Shown: positions 34,596 through 45,536, counted from the first letter of the stretch. The stretch is DNA of 64,000 bases from Bradyrhizobium diazoefficiens USDA 110 (GCF_000011365.1 NC_004463.1:7984001-8048000); one strand, 5' to 3'. Notes: generated from the sequence alone by a model not told the origin. Translations and numbers: made by a program.

Positions 34596-35228
34596 TCAGT
34601 CTTTCACAATCGCCCGATCGTAGGCCGCGATCGTCTGCTTTGCGCGCGCTGCGACATCGGCCGCCGACATGCCGGGCTTGTAGAGGCTGGAGCCAAGCCC
34701 GAATGCGGTGACGCCGCCCTTGATATACTCCGCAAAATTCTGGTCGGAGACACCGCCGACGGCAGCGATCATCACGCCGGCCGGCAGCACCGCGCGAATC
34801 GCGGCGATACCGGATGCGCCGAGCACGCTCGCCGGAAAGAATTTCAGGCCCGATGCGCCAGAGCGCGCGGCAAGCAGCGCCTCGGTCGGCGAAAACACCC
34901 CCGGCAACGTCACCATGGCGTATTGATGCGCACGCGCGAGCACCTGCGTATCCACATTCGGCGAGACCATCAGCTTGCCGCCGACGTCATTGAGACGATC
35001 GACATCTGCGGTGGTCAGCACCGTGCCGGCGCCGATCAGCACGGCGGCCGGCGCGAGCTTCGCAGCGGTGGCGATCGAGCGGAACGGATCGGGCGAATTC
35101 AGCGGAATTTCGATCGCGGTCATGCCGGCCTCGATCAGCACGCTGACGATGGACTCGGCCTCCTCCGGCTTGACGCCGCGCAGGATCGCGACCAGCGGAC
35201 GCTTCATCGACGGAAAGGGAACACTCAT
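34596..35228 (-). CDS. dgoA: 2-dehydro-3-deoxy-6-phosphogalactonate aldolase
   Basis: The 210-residue protein is a KDPG/KDPGal aldolase barrel. Glu40 in TAIEIPLNSP and the Schiff-base Lys in ASGLKFFPAS (about residue 129) are the expected catalytic residues. GTVLTTADV and MVSPNVD are typical of the family. It splits 2-dehydro-3-deoxy-6-phosphogalactonate into pyruvate and glyceraldehyde 3-phosphate, the last step of D-galactonate breakdown. The KDPGal rather than KDPG assignment rests on the dgoK gene 15 bases upstream. Confidence 0.92.
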   Translation of the reverse strand: MSVPFPSMKRPLVAILRGVKPEEAESIVSVLIEAGMTAIEIPLNSPDPFRSIATAAKLAPAAVLIGAGTVLTTADVDRLNDVGGKLMVSPNVDTQVLARAHQYAMVTLPGVFSPTEALLAARSGASGLKFFPASVLGASGIAAIRAVLPAGVMIAAVGGVSDQNFAEYIKGGVTAFGLGSSLYKPGMSAADVAARAKQTIAAYDRAIVKD

Positions 35229-35243
35229 CTCAGGAAATCCTTC

Positions 35244-36158
35244 TTAACTCGTCCAGATCGCCGCCGCCGCCATCGACAGGCCGTGGCGAACGGCTTCATC
35301 CGCATCAACCAGCCGCGGGGTCACCGACAGCTCATCGAAAGCCAGCTGATACAGCGTCGCCAGCCGCCCCGACGCAACCAACGTGATGCCGGTCTTGGGA
35401 ACATTGCCAGAGAGACCCGCCGCCAGCTCGGCGCCGATCAAGGTGCCCGACAGCGTCTCGCGCGCGGCGGCCGGCGTGCCGCCGAACAGCAACTGCCGCG
35501 ACCGCGCACCGAAGAGCAGGTTGGCGGCGAACGCCGGCGCTTCGAACGCGGCTTTCACCGCCGCCTTGAAGCTTGCAACATCCTCGGCGTCATCGGCGCC
35601 TGCGACCGCGAGTGACAGAATCGTCTCGCGCGAGATCACACTGAACAGCTCGCCGGTCATGAAGGTGGAGAAATGCTCGACCGTGCCGTCCTTCACCCGC
35701 ACCCATTTCGAATGCGTGCCGGGCATGCAGACCAGCGCTTCGCCGGCGGCCTTAAGGCCGAGCGCGCCGAGCAACTGCGTCTCCTCGCCGCGCATCACGT
35801 CCGGCGCGCCTGCGTCGCGCTGCGCGATGCCGGGCAGGATGCGGATGTCGCGCGCCTCACCCGGCACCCGCACGGCCTGCTTCAGGATGGAGGTGAGCGG
35901 TGCCGGCGTGTCGACATAGCCGGCCTCGACCCAGCCGGTTTTGGCGCCGGCCATACCGCAGACGAGAACGGGCAGATGATCCGGTGCTTCGACGGCGGAA
36001 AGATGCGATTGCAGCACACCGGCAAATCCGGTCTTGGCCGCGGCCAGCATGCCCTCGCCACTGCGGCGTTCGGCCAGGACCTGGCCGGCCCGATCGACCA
36101 GCCACAGGCGGAAGCTGCTGGTGCCCCAGTCCACCGCGACATAGGCGGGTTCGCTCAT
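35244..36158 (-). CDS. dgoK: 2-dehydro-3-deoxygalactonokinase
   Basis: The 304-residue protein matches the DgoK family: VAVDWGTSSFRLWLVD is the N-terminal phosphate loop, followed by CGMAGAKTGWVEAGYVDTP, GEETQLLGAL and MPGTHSKWVRV. It phosphorylates 2-dehydro-3-deoxy-D-galactonate at O-6 with ATP. It stands first in a dgoK-dgoA unit. Galactonate dehydratase and a transporter are not in the window. Its promoter region is shared with the divergent sigma-54-driven monooxygenase gene. Confidence 0.93.
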   Translation of the reverse strand: MSEPAYVAVDWGTSSFRLWLVDRAGQVLAERRSGEGMLAAAKTGFAGVLQSHLSAVEAPDHLPVLVCGMAGAKTGWVEAGYVDTPAPLTSILKQAVRVPGEARDIRILPGIAQRDAGAPDVMRGEETQLLGALGLKAAGEALVCMPGTHSKWVRVKDGTVEHFSTFMTGELFSVISRETILSLAVAGADDAEDVASFKAAVKAAFEAPAFAANLLFGARSRQLLFGGTPAAARETLSGTLIGAELAAGLSGNVPKTGITLVASGRLATLYQLAFDELSVTPRLVDADEAVRHGLSMAAAAIWTS

Positions 36159-36173
36159 CTCGGTTCTCGTCCT

Positions 36174-36285
36174 CGTCTCACCGGCAAGACGCCGTCTCGC
36201 GACAATGAGACGACGGCAGGCAAATTCGCCCCGGGATATCGGCTATTGCCGCCGCAAACCAGCGTTTTATCGCAGGTCTGAGACG
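36174..36285 (+). promoter_or_regulatory. Repeated TGAGACG motifs, candidate upstream activator sites
   Basis: The heptamer TGAGACG occurs at 36206-36212 and 36279-36285, and its complement CGTCTCA at 36174-36180; a one-mismatch copy CGTCTCG lies at 36193-36199. The middle pair forms an inverted repeat CGTCTC-N8-GAGACG (36193-36212). The cluster lies 10-120 bases upstream of the sigma-54 promoter, where enhancer-binding activators normally bind. The adjacent sigma-54 activator (38268-40136) is the natural candidate to bind it; this is inference. Confidence 0.55.
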
Positions 36286-36294
36286 CTGCCGCGC

Positions 36295-36310
36295 TGGCAC
36301 ACCGCTTGCT
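36295..36310 (+). promoter_or_regulatory. Sigma-54 (-24/-12) promoter for the flavin monooxygenase gene
   Basis: The sequence TGGCACACCGCTTGCT matches the sigma-54 consensus TGGCAC-N5-TTGCW at every conserved base, with GG (36296-36297) and GC (36308-36309) separated by the required ten bases. The ATG of the monooxygenase gene is 65 bases downstream. A gene for a sigma-54-dependent activator lies two genes away, which raises confidence. Confidence 0.8.
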
Positions 36311-36374
36311 CATGCATCCCCACTCACATCCGTGAACCGCGCACCAAGACGCGTCAATTGTGGAGAGAAAACCC

Positions 36375-37472
36375 ATGGAAATCGGCTATTTCACGATGCC
36401 TTCGCACCCGCCGGAGTGCGGCCTGAAGGAAGGAAACGACTGGGACCTGCAAGTCATGCGCTGGCTCGACGAGCTCGGCTATCAAGAGGCCTGGGTCGGC
36501 GAGCACCACACCGCGCCCTGGGAACCCAATCCCACGCCGGATCTCCTGATCGCCCAGGCCTTGATGCAGACCAAGCGCTTGCGCATCGGGCCGGGCGGCT
36601 TCCTGCTGCCCTATCACCATCCGGCCGAGCTCGCCAACCGCGTCGCGATGCTCGACCACATGTCCGAAGGCCGGCTCAATTTCGGTGTCGCGGCTAGCGG
36701 CCTGCCGAGCGACTGGGCGATGTTCAACGTCGACGGCATGAGCGGGCAGAACCGCGACATGACCCGCGAAGCGCTGGAGATCATCCTGAAGATGTGGACC
36801 GATCCCGCGCCCTGGACCTACAAGGGCAAATTCTGGACGGTGACCAAGCCGGACACGATGTTCGACTTCCTCAAGCCTCACATCAAGCCGTTGCAGGCGC
36901 CGCATCCGCCAATCGGCGTTGCCGGTCTGTCGAAGAACTCGGACACGCTGAAGCTCGCCGGCGAACGCGGCTTCATCCCGATGAGCCTTAACCTCAACCC
37001 GGCCTATGTCGGCAGCCATTGGGACTCGGTCGAGATTGGCGCGGCCAAGACCGGGCGCAAGCCGAACCGGCAGGACTGGCGGCTGGTGCGCGAGGTCTTC
37101 GTTGCCGACACCGACGAAGAGGCCTGGAAGCTCTCCACCGGCGACATGATGGGCCGGATGATGCACGAGTACTTCCTGCCCCTGCTCGGCCATTTCGGCT
37201 TCAAGGACTATTTGAAGCACGCGCCCGACGTGCCCGACAGCGACGTCACCGTCGAATATTGCGCCAAGCGGAACTGGATCGTCGGCTCGCCCGCGACCGT
37301 CGCCGAGAAGATCGAGAAGATCTACGACGAGGTCGGCGGCTTCGGCGTGCTGCTGGTGTTCGGCTTCGACTACAAGCACAAGGCAGAGGCCTGGCACCAC
37401 TCGCTCTCGCTGCTCAGCAGCGAGGTGATGCCGCGCCTGAAGCATCTCGGCTCCGCGAAGAAGGCGGCTTGA
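36375..37472 (+). CDS. Luciferase-like (LLM) flavin-dependent monooxygenase
   Basis: The 365-residue protein has the bacterial-luciferase TIM barrel. MEIGYFTMPSHPP, the WVGEHHTAPW stretch (the His-rich active-site loop), RIGPGGFLLPYHHPAELANRVAMLDHMSEGR and FGVAASGLPSDW are characteristic. Such enzymes use FMNH2 and O2 to oxidise a substrate and need a flavin reductase, encoded 57 bases downstream. GGAGAG lies seven bases before the ATG. Transcription from the sigma-54 promoter at 36295 is predicted. Substrate class is open: aliphatic or cyclic compounds and sulfonates are all known for the family. Confidence 0.88.
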   Translation: MEIGYFTMPSHPPECGLKEGNDWDLQVMRWLDELGYQEAWVGEHHTAPWEPNPTPDLLIAQALMQTKRLRIGPGGFLLPYHHPAELANRVAMLDHMSEGRLNFGVAASGLPSDWAMFNVDGMSGQNRDMTREALEIILKMWTDPAPWTYKGKFWTVTKPDTMFDFLKPHIKPLQAPHPPIGVAGLSKNSDTLKLAGERGFIPMSLNLNPAYVGSHWDSVEIGAAKTGRKPNRQDWRLVREVFVADTDEEAWKLSTGDMMGRMMHEYFLPLLGHFGFKDYLKHAPDVPDSDVTVEYCAKRNWIVGSPATVAEKIEKIYDEVGGFGVLLVFGFDYKHKAEAWHHSLSLLSSEVMPRLKHLGSAKKAA

Positions 37473-37529
37473 CCCGACGCGGATGCGGCGCGATCGTGCC
37501 GCATCCGCACCCGTTTCGGAGATCTCCGC

Positions 37530-38084
37530 GTGAGCGTGGACGCAAAGGATTTCAAGCAGGCGATGCGCCAATGCGCCGGTGCCGTCGCGCTGGTCACGGT
37601 CGGTGCCGAGCACGGCAAGCGCACCGGGCTCACGGTCACCTCGGCCTGCTCACTGTCGGACAATCCACCGTCGCTGATCGTCTGCGTCAACCGCAACGCC
37701 AGCGCACATACGCGGATCCGCGAGGAAGGCGCCTTCGCAATCAACTTCCTGCACGAGGACCACGCGCTGCTGGCACTCACCTTCAGCGGCCAGAAGGGCG
37801 TCAACGGTGACGACCGCTTTGCGTTCGGGCAGTGGACACGCGGGGCCACCGGCGCACCCGTGCTGACCGACGCGGTGGCCGCGTTCGATTGCGAGCTGGC
37901 GCAGGAATTCGAAACGAAGACGCATTCGATCTTCGTCGGCGAAGTCCGCGGGGTGTCGCATTCCGACGGGGCCGCGCCGCTGGTCTATCTGCGCAGCAGC
38001 TTCCACGTACCCCACGAAATCCGCGGCACCGTTTCAGTCGGCGACCTCGATTCAAGGCATCTGAGCTGGACGGATTTTTCGTAA
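37530..38084 (+). CDS. Flavin reductase-like FMN-binding protein
   Basis: The 184-residue protein has the split-barrel flavin reductase fold: MRQCAGAVALVTVG, GLTVTSACSLSDNPPSLIVCVNRNAS and FAINFLHEDH are the conserved FMN-binding blocks. It starts at a GTG with CGGAGA upstream. It probably reduces FMN with NAD(P)H and feeds the preceding luciferase-like oxygenase, making a two-component monooxygenase. It shares the sigma-54 promoter unless an internal one exists. It ends next to a hairpin repeat that separates it from the convergent regulator gene. Confidence 0.9.
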   Translation: MSVDAKDFKQAMRQCAGAVALVTVGAEHGKRTGLTVTSACSLSDNPPSLIVCVNRNASAHTRIREEGAFAINFLHEDHALLALTFSGQKGVNGDDRFAFGQWTRGATGAPVLTDAVAAFDCELAQEFETKTHSIFVGEVRGVSHSDGAAPLVYLRSSFHVPHEIRGTVSVGDLDSRHLSWTDFS

Positions 38085-38099
38085 GGGCGGCGGCGGTGC

Positions 38100-38225
38100 G
38101 CTCCCTCGCCCCGCTTGCGGGGAGAGGGGGAGTCTCTCCGAGGATGGTGACAGTTGGACTCGCGGAGAGTCCCCCTCACCCGCCGCGCTTCGCGCGTCGC
38201 CTCTCCCCGCACGCGGGGAGAGGCG
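38100..38225. repeat. Multi-hairpin extragenic repeat (CTCTCCCCGC type)
   Basis: One stem is CCCCGC-TT-GCGGGG (38109-38122); a second has 13-base arms CGCCTCTCCCCGC (38198-38210) / complement (38213-38225). Between them, AGTCTCTCCG and CGGAGAGT form a third pair. The element lies between convergent genes and probably ends transcription from both sides. Relatives occur at 25376-25568. Confidence 0.75.
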
Positions 38226-38267
38226 AAAGCCCGCGGCTCGCTCCTCGTTCATCTCCAACCGAAAGCG

Positions 38268-40136
<1,869 letters not shown>

Positions 40137-40237
40137 CGCGGACGTCTCCACCCTGTATTATTGTGCAAAGTCTGGCAGCACGGGCGGGGATGTCAATCGG
40201 GAACCGGGAACGGGGGAGATGGCACACGGTCTCTAGA

Positions 40238-40361
40238 CGTCATTCCGGGGCGATGCGATGGGACCGCGCAAGCGCGGCCCGGAGCATCGAACCCGGAATC
40301 TCGAGATTCTCAGGTGTGCAATTGCACACCATAGTTCGCGCTGCGCGCGCCCCGGAATGAC
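40238..40361. repeat. Extragenic repeat, family A copy 2
   Basis: The element runs from CGTCATTCCGGGG to CCCCGGAATGAC, with inverted ends. It shares a 32-base identical core with the copy at 12062-12156 but carries an extra GGTGTGCAATTGCACACC palindrome near its middle. It lies between the activator gene and the acyl-CoA carboxylase gene. Confidence 0.8.
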
Positions 40362-40388
40362 GGCATCATCAAGATTGCTGCACTGCGC

Positions 40389-43300
40389 TCACCAGGTATC
40401 GATGCAGGGCCTCTTCTTCTCCGTCCGCGCGGGCGGCTTCGGCACCGACCTAAGCCCCGCCATGATCCAGCGCCGCGTCTCGGCGGGGTCGATGACGTTG
40501 TCGATCTCGAACACGGACGCGATCGAGACCGCCTTGCCGTTGGCATAGAGCTCGGCGACCTTGTTGCGGTAATAGGTCTCGCGCTCTTCGGGGTCGGCGA
40601 TCGCCTCCATCTCCTTGCGGAAGCCGAGGCGGACATAGCCCTCGAGGCCCATGCCGCCGAACTCGCCGGTGGGCCACGCCGCAGTGAAGAACGAGGCGTG
40701 GAAGCCGCCGCCGATCATCGACTGTGCGCCGAGGCCGTAGCCCTTGCGCAGCACGATGCCGAACAGCGGCACGGTGAGGCTCGCGCCGGTCACGAACATG
40801 CGCGAGACGTGCCGCACGATCGCGGTCTTCTCGGCTTCCGGGCCGACCATGAAGCCGGGCGTGTCGCAGAGCGAGACGATCGGCAGATCGAACGCGTCGC
40901 AGAGCTGGAGAAAGCGCGCGGCCTTGTCGCCGGCATCGGCATCGATCGCGCCGCCGAGATGGCGCGGGTTGTTGGCGATCAGGCCGAACGGCTTGCCCTC
41001 GATGCGGATCAGCGCGGTGATCATGCCGACGCCGTAGTCGCGGCGCAGCTCCAGCACGCTGTCCCTGTCCGCGACGAGATCGATCACGCTGCGGATGTCG
41101 TAGACGCGCAGGCGGTTCTCCGGAATGGCGCGGCGGAGCAGACGCTGGTCGGCGGCCTGCCAGTCGGTCACCGCGCCCTGGAAATAGGACAGGTATTTTT
41201 GCGCGACGCGCGTCGCCTCCTCCTCGTCCTCGACGAGGATGTCGATGACGCCGTTCGGCGACTGGAACGAGACCGGGCCGACCTCGGCCGGATGGTAGAC
41301 GCCGAGCCCGCCGCCCTCGATCATCGCTGGGCCGCCCATGCCGATCGAGGCATTCTTGGTGGCGATGATGACGTCGCAGCAACCGAGCATCGCGGCATTG
41401 CCGGCAAAGCAATAGCCGGAGACGACGCCGATGACGGGCACGAGGCCGGAGAGCCTTGCGAACTGCACGAAGGACGGGCCGTCGAGCCCGGTCATGCCGA
41501 GCCGGTCGGTATCGCCGGGCCGGCCGCCGCCGCCCTCGGCGTAGAACACCAGCGGCACGCGCCAGTCTTCCGCCAGCGTCAGCATGCGGTCGATCTTCTT
41601 GTGGTTCATGTGGCCCTGCGTGCCCGCGAGCACGGTGTAGTCATAGGCCACGACGATGCAGCGCGCGCCCTCCGGGCCGAACCTCTCGGCGTTAACGGTC
41701 GCAACGCCCATGACGAGGCCGTCGGCCGGCGTGTTCTGGATGAGGTCGTCGAGCTTGCGCCGGCGGCGCTGGGCCGCGATCGCGAGGCTGCCGTACTCCA
41801 TGAACGAGCCGTCGTCGACGAGCTGCGCGACATTCTCGCGGGCGGTGCGCTGGTCGGTGTTGCGACGGCGCTCGACCGAGGCCGGCCGGTTCGCATCGAG
41901 CGTGTTGGCCTGGCGCGCGATCAGCTCGGCGAGATCAGGACGGATGTGGTCGAGGTCGACATCGGCTTCCGCCGCCGACGCGTCGGCCGCGACGTCGAGC
42001 GGCTCCAGATACAGGATCGGTTCGCCGTGCATCAAAGTGGCGCCGTCTCCGGCGACGAGCTTCGTGACCCGGCCGCCCTGCTCGGCCATGACGAGATGCT
42101 CCATCTTCATGGACTCGATCACGGCAAGCTGCTGGCCGGGGCGCACGACCTCGCCTTCCTTCACCTGAATGGTGACGATGGTTCCCTGCAGGGGTGCCGC
42201 CACCATCACCGCGCCTTCGGGCACGGCCTGCGTAATGTGCGTCTCCATGCCGTGACCGCCGCCTCGCTCAGTCGGGGCGAAGTAGAGCGGCTTGGCTGCG
42301 CCATCGGCCGCCTCGACCAGTTTCGCGATGTTGCGATCGATGAAATCGGTCGCGATGCGGTTGGTCCTGAAATCGGGATGCGCGAGCACCGCCTGGAGAA
42401 AGGCGATGTTGGTGACGACGCCATCGATCCGGAATTCGCGCAGGGCGCGCGAAGCCTTGGCGACCACGTCATGCCAGGCCTCGCCCGGCGTATGCACGAT
42501 GACTTTTGCGAGCAGCGAATCGAAGGCCGCGCTGGTCTTGTAGCCCGCATAGCCAAAACTATCGACACGGACGCCGGGCCCCGACGGCGGCTCGAACAAG
42601 GCGAGCACGCCGCCGGTCGGATGCGTCGCGCCAGTCTCGTCCAGCGTCTCCATGTTGACGCGGAGCTGCATGGCGTAGCCGCGCGGCTTCGGGATCGATC
42701 CCTGCGCAAGGTCGAGCGAGTCCAGCGTGCTGCCTGCTGCGACCGCGAGCTGGGCGCGGACGAGGTCGAGGCCCAGCACCGCTTCCGTCACGGTGTGCTC
42801 GACCTGGAGCCGCGGATTGGCCTCGATGAAGGCAAAGCTATCCTCCGCCGTGCCGTCGACCAGGAACTCGAAGGTACCGAGATTGTCGTAAGCCGCGGCG
42901 GTCGCGAGTTGCCTCGCCGCCTCGATGATGCGGCCGCGCAAGGGCCCGCTCAGCGACGGGCTCGGCGCCACCTCGACCAGCTTCTGGTGCCGGCGCTGGA
43001 TGGTGCATTCGCGCTCCCAGAGATGAGAGACCGCACCATGACGGTCGCCGATGATCTGCACCTCGATATGACGCGCCTGGCGGATCAGCCGCTCGGCATA
43101 GACGCCGTCGAAGCCGAATGCCGCCTTGGCCTCGGACTGGCAGCGCGCATAGGCTTCCGCCAGATCGGCCGCATTCTCGACCACGCGCATGCCGCGGCCA
43201 CCGCCGCCGGCCATCGCCTTGATCACGATCGCCGCGTTGCCGCCAAGCGACGTGAAGAACGCCGTGATCTCCTCGAGCGACGAAGGCCCGCTGGTGCCGG

Positions 43301-43694
43301 CGATGATCGGCACGCCGCAGCGTTTGGCCAGTTGCCGTGCCGCGACCTTGTCGCCAAACAGTTCGAGCGCTGTCACCTTTGGCCCGACAAAGGTGATCCC
43401 CTGCTCGCCACAGGCCTTGGCGAACGCGGCATTCTCGCTCAGAAAACCGTAGCCGGGATGCACGGCATCGCAGCCGGCGCCCTTCGCCGCCGTCACCACG
43501 GCCTCGATGTCGAGATAGGCCCGCGCGCCGCGGCCGGGGATCTCGAGCGCCTCGTCGGCGACACGCACATGCAGCGACAGCGCGTCGTCTGCAGGGTGGA
43601 TCGCTACCGTCGCGATGCCGGCATCGGCCGCCGCGCGCGCGATGCGGATGGCGATCTCGCCGCGATTGGCTATCAGGAGTTTCTTGAACGACAT
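40389..43694 (-). CDS. Single-chain acyl-CoA carboxylase (biotin carboxylase, carrier and carboxyltransferase fused)
   Basis: The 1101-residue protein joins all parts of an acyl-CoA carboxylase. Biotin carboxylase spans about 1-450 (ATP-binding GGGGRGM at 163-169, EANPRLQVEHTVTE at 291-304). The biotin carrier domain is at about 490-565, with biotinyl Lys530 in ESMKMEH. The carboxyltransferase follows at about 590-1085 (GCCDVIIATKNASIGMGGPAMIEGGG; FGLIANNPRHLGGAID). This order and length match the single-chain long-chain acyl-CoA carboxylase (LCC) type. An acyl-CoA ligase gene lies 12 bases upstream in the same unit. The enzyme should make a 2-carboxyacyl-CoA; the acyl chain is unknown. Confidence 0.92.
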   Translation of the reverse strand: MSFKKLLIANRGEIAIRIARAAADAGIATVAIHPADDALSLHVRVADEALEIPGRGARAYLDIEAVVTAAKGAGCDAVHPGYGFLSENAAFAKACGEQGITFVGPKVTALELFGDKVAARQLAKRCGVPIIAGTSGPSSLEEITAFFTSLGGNAAIVIKAMAGGGGRGMRVVENAADLAEAYARCQSEAKAAFGFDGVYAERLIRQARHIEVQIIGDRHGAVSHLWERECTIQRRHQKLVEVAPSPSLSGPLRGRIIEAARQLATAAAYDNLGTFEFLVDGTAEDSFAFIEANPRLQVEHTVTEAVLGLDLVRAQLAVAAGSTLDSLDLAQGSIPKPRGYAMQLRVNMETLDETGATHPTGGVLALFEPPSGPGVRVDSFGYAGYKTSAAFDSLLAKVIVHTPGEAWHDVVAKASRALREFRIDGVVTNIAFLQAVLAHPDFRTNRIATDFIDRNIAKLVEAADGAAKPLYFAPTERGGGHGMETHITQAVPEGAVMVAAPLQGTIVTIQVKEGEVVRPGQQLAVIESMKMEHLVMAEQGGRVTKLVAGDGATLMHGEPILYLEPLDVAADASAAEADVDLDHIRPDLAELIARQANTLDANRPASVERRRNTDQRTARENVAQLVDDGSFMEYGSLAIAAQRRRRKLDDLIQNTPADGLVMGVATVNAERFGPEGARCIVVAYDYTVLAGTQGHMNHKKIDRMLTLAEDWRVPLVFYAEGGGGRPGDTDRLGMTGLDGPSFVQFARLSGLVPVIGVVSGYCFAGNAAMLGCCDVIIATKNASIGMGGPAMIEGGGLGVYHPAEVGPVSFQSPNGVIDILVEDEEEATRVAQKYLSYFQGAVTDWQAADQRLLRRAIPENRLRVYDIRSVIDLVADRDSVLELRRDYGVGMITALIRIEGKPFGLIANNPRHLGGAIDADAGDKAARFLQLCDAFDLPIVSLCDTPGFMVGPEAEKTAIVRHVSRMFVTGASLTVPLFGIVLRKGYGLGAQSMIGGGFHASFFTAAWPTGEFGGMGLEGYVRLGFRKEMEAIADPEERETYYRNKVAELYANGKAVSIASVFEIDNVIDPAETRRWIMAGLRSVPKPPARTEKKRPCIDTW

Positions 43695-43706
43695 GATGTC
43701 TCTCAC

Positions 43707-45428
43707 TCAGACTGCGGCGGGCAGATTTGGATCGAGGTCCTGCTTCTTCACCTTGCCCGTCGCCGTCAGGGGCAGAGCTTCGATGATGCGAATCTCCGGG
43801 ACCTTGTAGACGGCCATGCGCTCGGCGCACCAGGCACGCAGGCTCTCTGCCGAGATGGTACCGACCGCCTCCGGCTTGAGCTGGATATAGGCCACCGGCA
43901 CCTGCCCCTTGTCGGGATCGTCGCGTCCGACCACGCCCGAGCCCAGCACCTTCGGATGCTGACCCAGCAGCGCCTCGATCTCCGGCGGGAAGACGCTCAT
44001 GCCCTTGACCTTCAGCATCTCCTTGCGGCGGCCGAGGAAGTGCAGGAAGCCGTCCTTGTCGATGCTGCCGATGTCGCCGGTGCGCAGCCAGCCATCGACG
44101 AGCGACTCCGCGGTCGCCTCCGGCTTGTTCCAGTAGCTCTTGAGCAGCGACGGCGTCCGCACCCGGATCTCGCCTTCCGCACCGAGCGGCAGCAGCGCGC
44201 CGGTCTCGAAATCGGTGATCTTGAACTCGGCGCCGGGGACCGGCAGGCCGACGAAGATCGGCTGGTTGTTCAGATCGAAATCGTCGTCCTGGAAGCCTGA
44301 TGTGAAGGTGTTGGAGGTGTGGGTCTCGGTCATGCCCCAGGCCGCCTCCATCAGGATCGTGCCGGTGAGGTCCTTCCAGCGCCTGCGATAGTCGGCGTTG
44401 AGCTTCTTGACGAAGGAGACGACGCGCACCTGCTTCAAGGACGACAGGTCGAACTCGCTCCAGCGCGGATGGTCCATCAGCTCCACCGCTCCGTCGACCG
44501 GCATCGCGGTGATCGTAACCTTGTACTTGTCGATCGCGGCCATCGCGCCGACGGCATCCCAGCGCGCCAGCAGAACCAGCGTCGCGCCGGAAAACAGCGG
44601 AAAGATCAAGCCAAAGTTCTCACCGGCAATCCAGAACTCCGGAAAGAACGACAGGAACACGCTGCTCTCGTCCGACAGGACCGAGATGCCGTAATTGGCG
44701 GCGGCGGTATAGACCATGTCGCGATGGGTGTGAACGCAGCCCTTGGGCATGCCGGTGGTGCCGCCGGTGTAGTTGAGCGCAGCGACCTCATCGAGGCCGG
44801 GCGGCGGCAGCGGCGACGGCGCGGGCATCGCGGCAAGCGCCGGCAACAGATCGGTCGCGCCTGCGGCCGCGATGCGCGGCGCGCGGATCGATTCCGGCGT
44901 GGGAAACGCAGGCGCCGCCGGCAGGACATCGGCAAAGCTGGTGACGATGATCTCGCGCAGCCGCACCTCGCCCCTCACCTGCTCGACGACGGGGATGAGC
45001 TGGTCCAGTGCCACGATTACGTCGGCCTGGGTATCGTTGAGCTCGTAGGACAGCTCGAACGCGCGCGACAGCGGGCTGACGGGGACATGGGCCGCGCCGA
45101 GCTTCAGGATGCCGAAGAACACGATGTGAAATTGCGGGCAGTTCGGCAGGAAGACGGCGACGCGATCGCCCTTGCGCACGCCCTTGGCCTGCAACAGTGC
45201 CGCGAAGCGGTCGCTCTGCCGGTCGAGATCGGCGTAGGTGGTGACGTGCCCGTAGAAGATCACCGCCGGACGCTCCGGGCTCCGCCTCGCCCAGGCGCGC
45301 AGATATTCCGTCAAAGGAGCTTCGCCGTGCAGATAGTTCGGCGAACGCGGCAGGCCCTTCGGCCACGCCTTGTCCCACAACCCGCGCAAGGTGGCGAGGT
45401 AGTCCTTCTCGTTGAGGGCCGCGCTCAT
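43707..45428 (-). CDS. AMP-forming acyl-CoA ligase/synthetase
   Basis: The 573-residue protein is an ANL-superfamily adenylating enzyme. The P-loop is YTGGTTGMPKG (about residue 225), the A5-type motif is AAWGMTETH, the hinge region shows GWLRTGDIGSIDKDGFLHFLGRRKEMLKVKG, and the C-terminal catalytic Lys is in LPLTATGKVKKQDL. It should activate a carboxylic acid to its CoA ester, supplying the single-chain carboxylase encoded 12 bases downstream. Two palindromes (45462-45475 and 45522-45536) lie in its upstream region and may be operators. The substrate is unknown. Confidence 0.9.
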   Translation of the reverse strand: MSAALNEKDYLATLRGLWDKAWPKGLPRSPNYLHGEAPLTEYLRAWARRSPERPAVIFYGHVTTYADLDRQSDRFAALLQAKGVRKGDRVAVFLPNCPQFHIVFFGILKLGAAHVPVSPLSRAFELSYELNDTQADVIVALDQLIPVVEQVRGEVRLREIIVTSFADVLPAAPAFPTPESIRAPRIAAAGATDLLPALAAMPAPSPLPPPGLDEVAALNYTGGTTGMPKGCVHTHRDMVYTAAANYGISVLSDESSVFLSFFPEFWIAGENFGLIFPLFSGATLVLLARWDAVGAMAAIDKYKVTITAMPVDGAVELMDHPRWSEFDLSSLKQVRVVSFVKKLNADYRRRWKDLTGTILMEAAWGMTETHTSNTFTSGFQDDDFDLNNQPIFVGLPVPGAEFKITDFETGALLPLGAEGEIRVRTPSLLKSYWNKPEATAESLVDGWLRTGDIGSIDKDGFLHFLGRRKEMLKVKGMSVFPPEIEALLGQHPKVLGSGVVGRDDPDKGQVPVAYIQLKPEAVGTISAESLRAWCAERMAVYKVPEIRIIEALPLTATGKVKKQDLDPNLPAAV

Positions 45429-45461
45429 GACGTCTTCCCCGTGTTGCTTTTCTTTTCATAA

Positions 45462-45475
45462 GGCACGCACGTGCC
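45462..45475. promoter_or_regulatory. Inverted repeat upstream of the ligase-carboxylase operon
   Basis: GGCACG-CA-CGTGCC is a perfect six-base-arm palindrome beginning 34 bases upstream of the ligase start codon (minus strand). Its position fits an operator or a 5'-leader hairpin. No cognate regulator gene is adjacent. Confidence 0.35.
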
Positions 45476-45521
45476 GTCAATCGACATCGTTACACGTCGA
45501 GCACGGCAGACTTCATGTCAA

Positions 45522-45536
45522 GGAAAACAGTTTTCC
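45522..45536. promoter_or_regulatory. Perfect 15-base palindrome upstream of the ligase-carboxylase operon
   Basis: GGAAAAC-A-GTTTTCC has seven-base perfect arms about a central A. It stands out as AT-rich in a GC-rich background and lies 94 bases upstream of the ligase start. This is the form of a dimeric repressor site. The regulator is not identified. Confidence 0.45.

Noticed and set aside
40698..44300. 1200-codon plus-strand open frame opposite the carboxylase and ligase
   Set aside because: It spans two clear genes on the other strand and has the composition of a GC-driven shadow frame.
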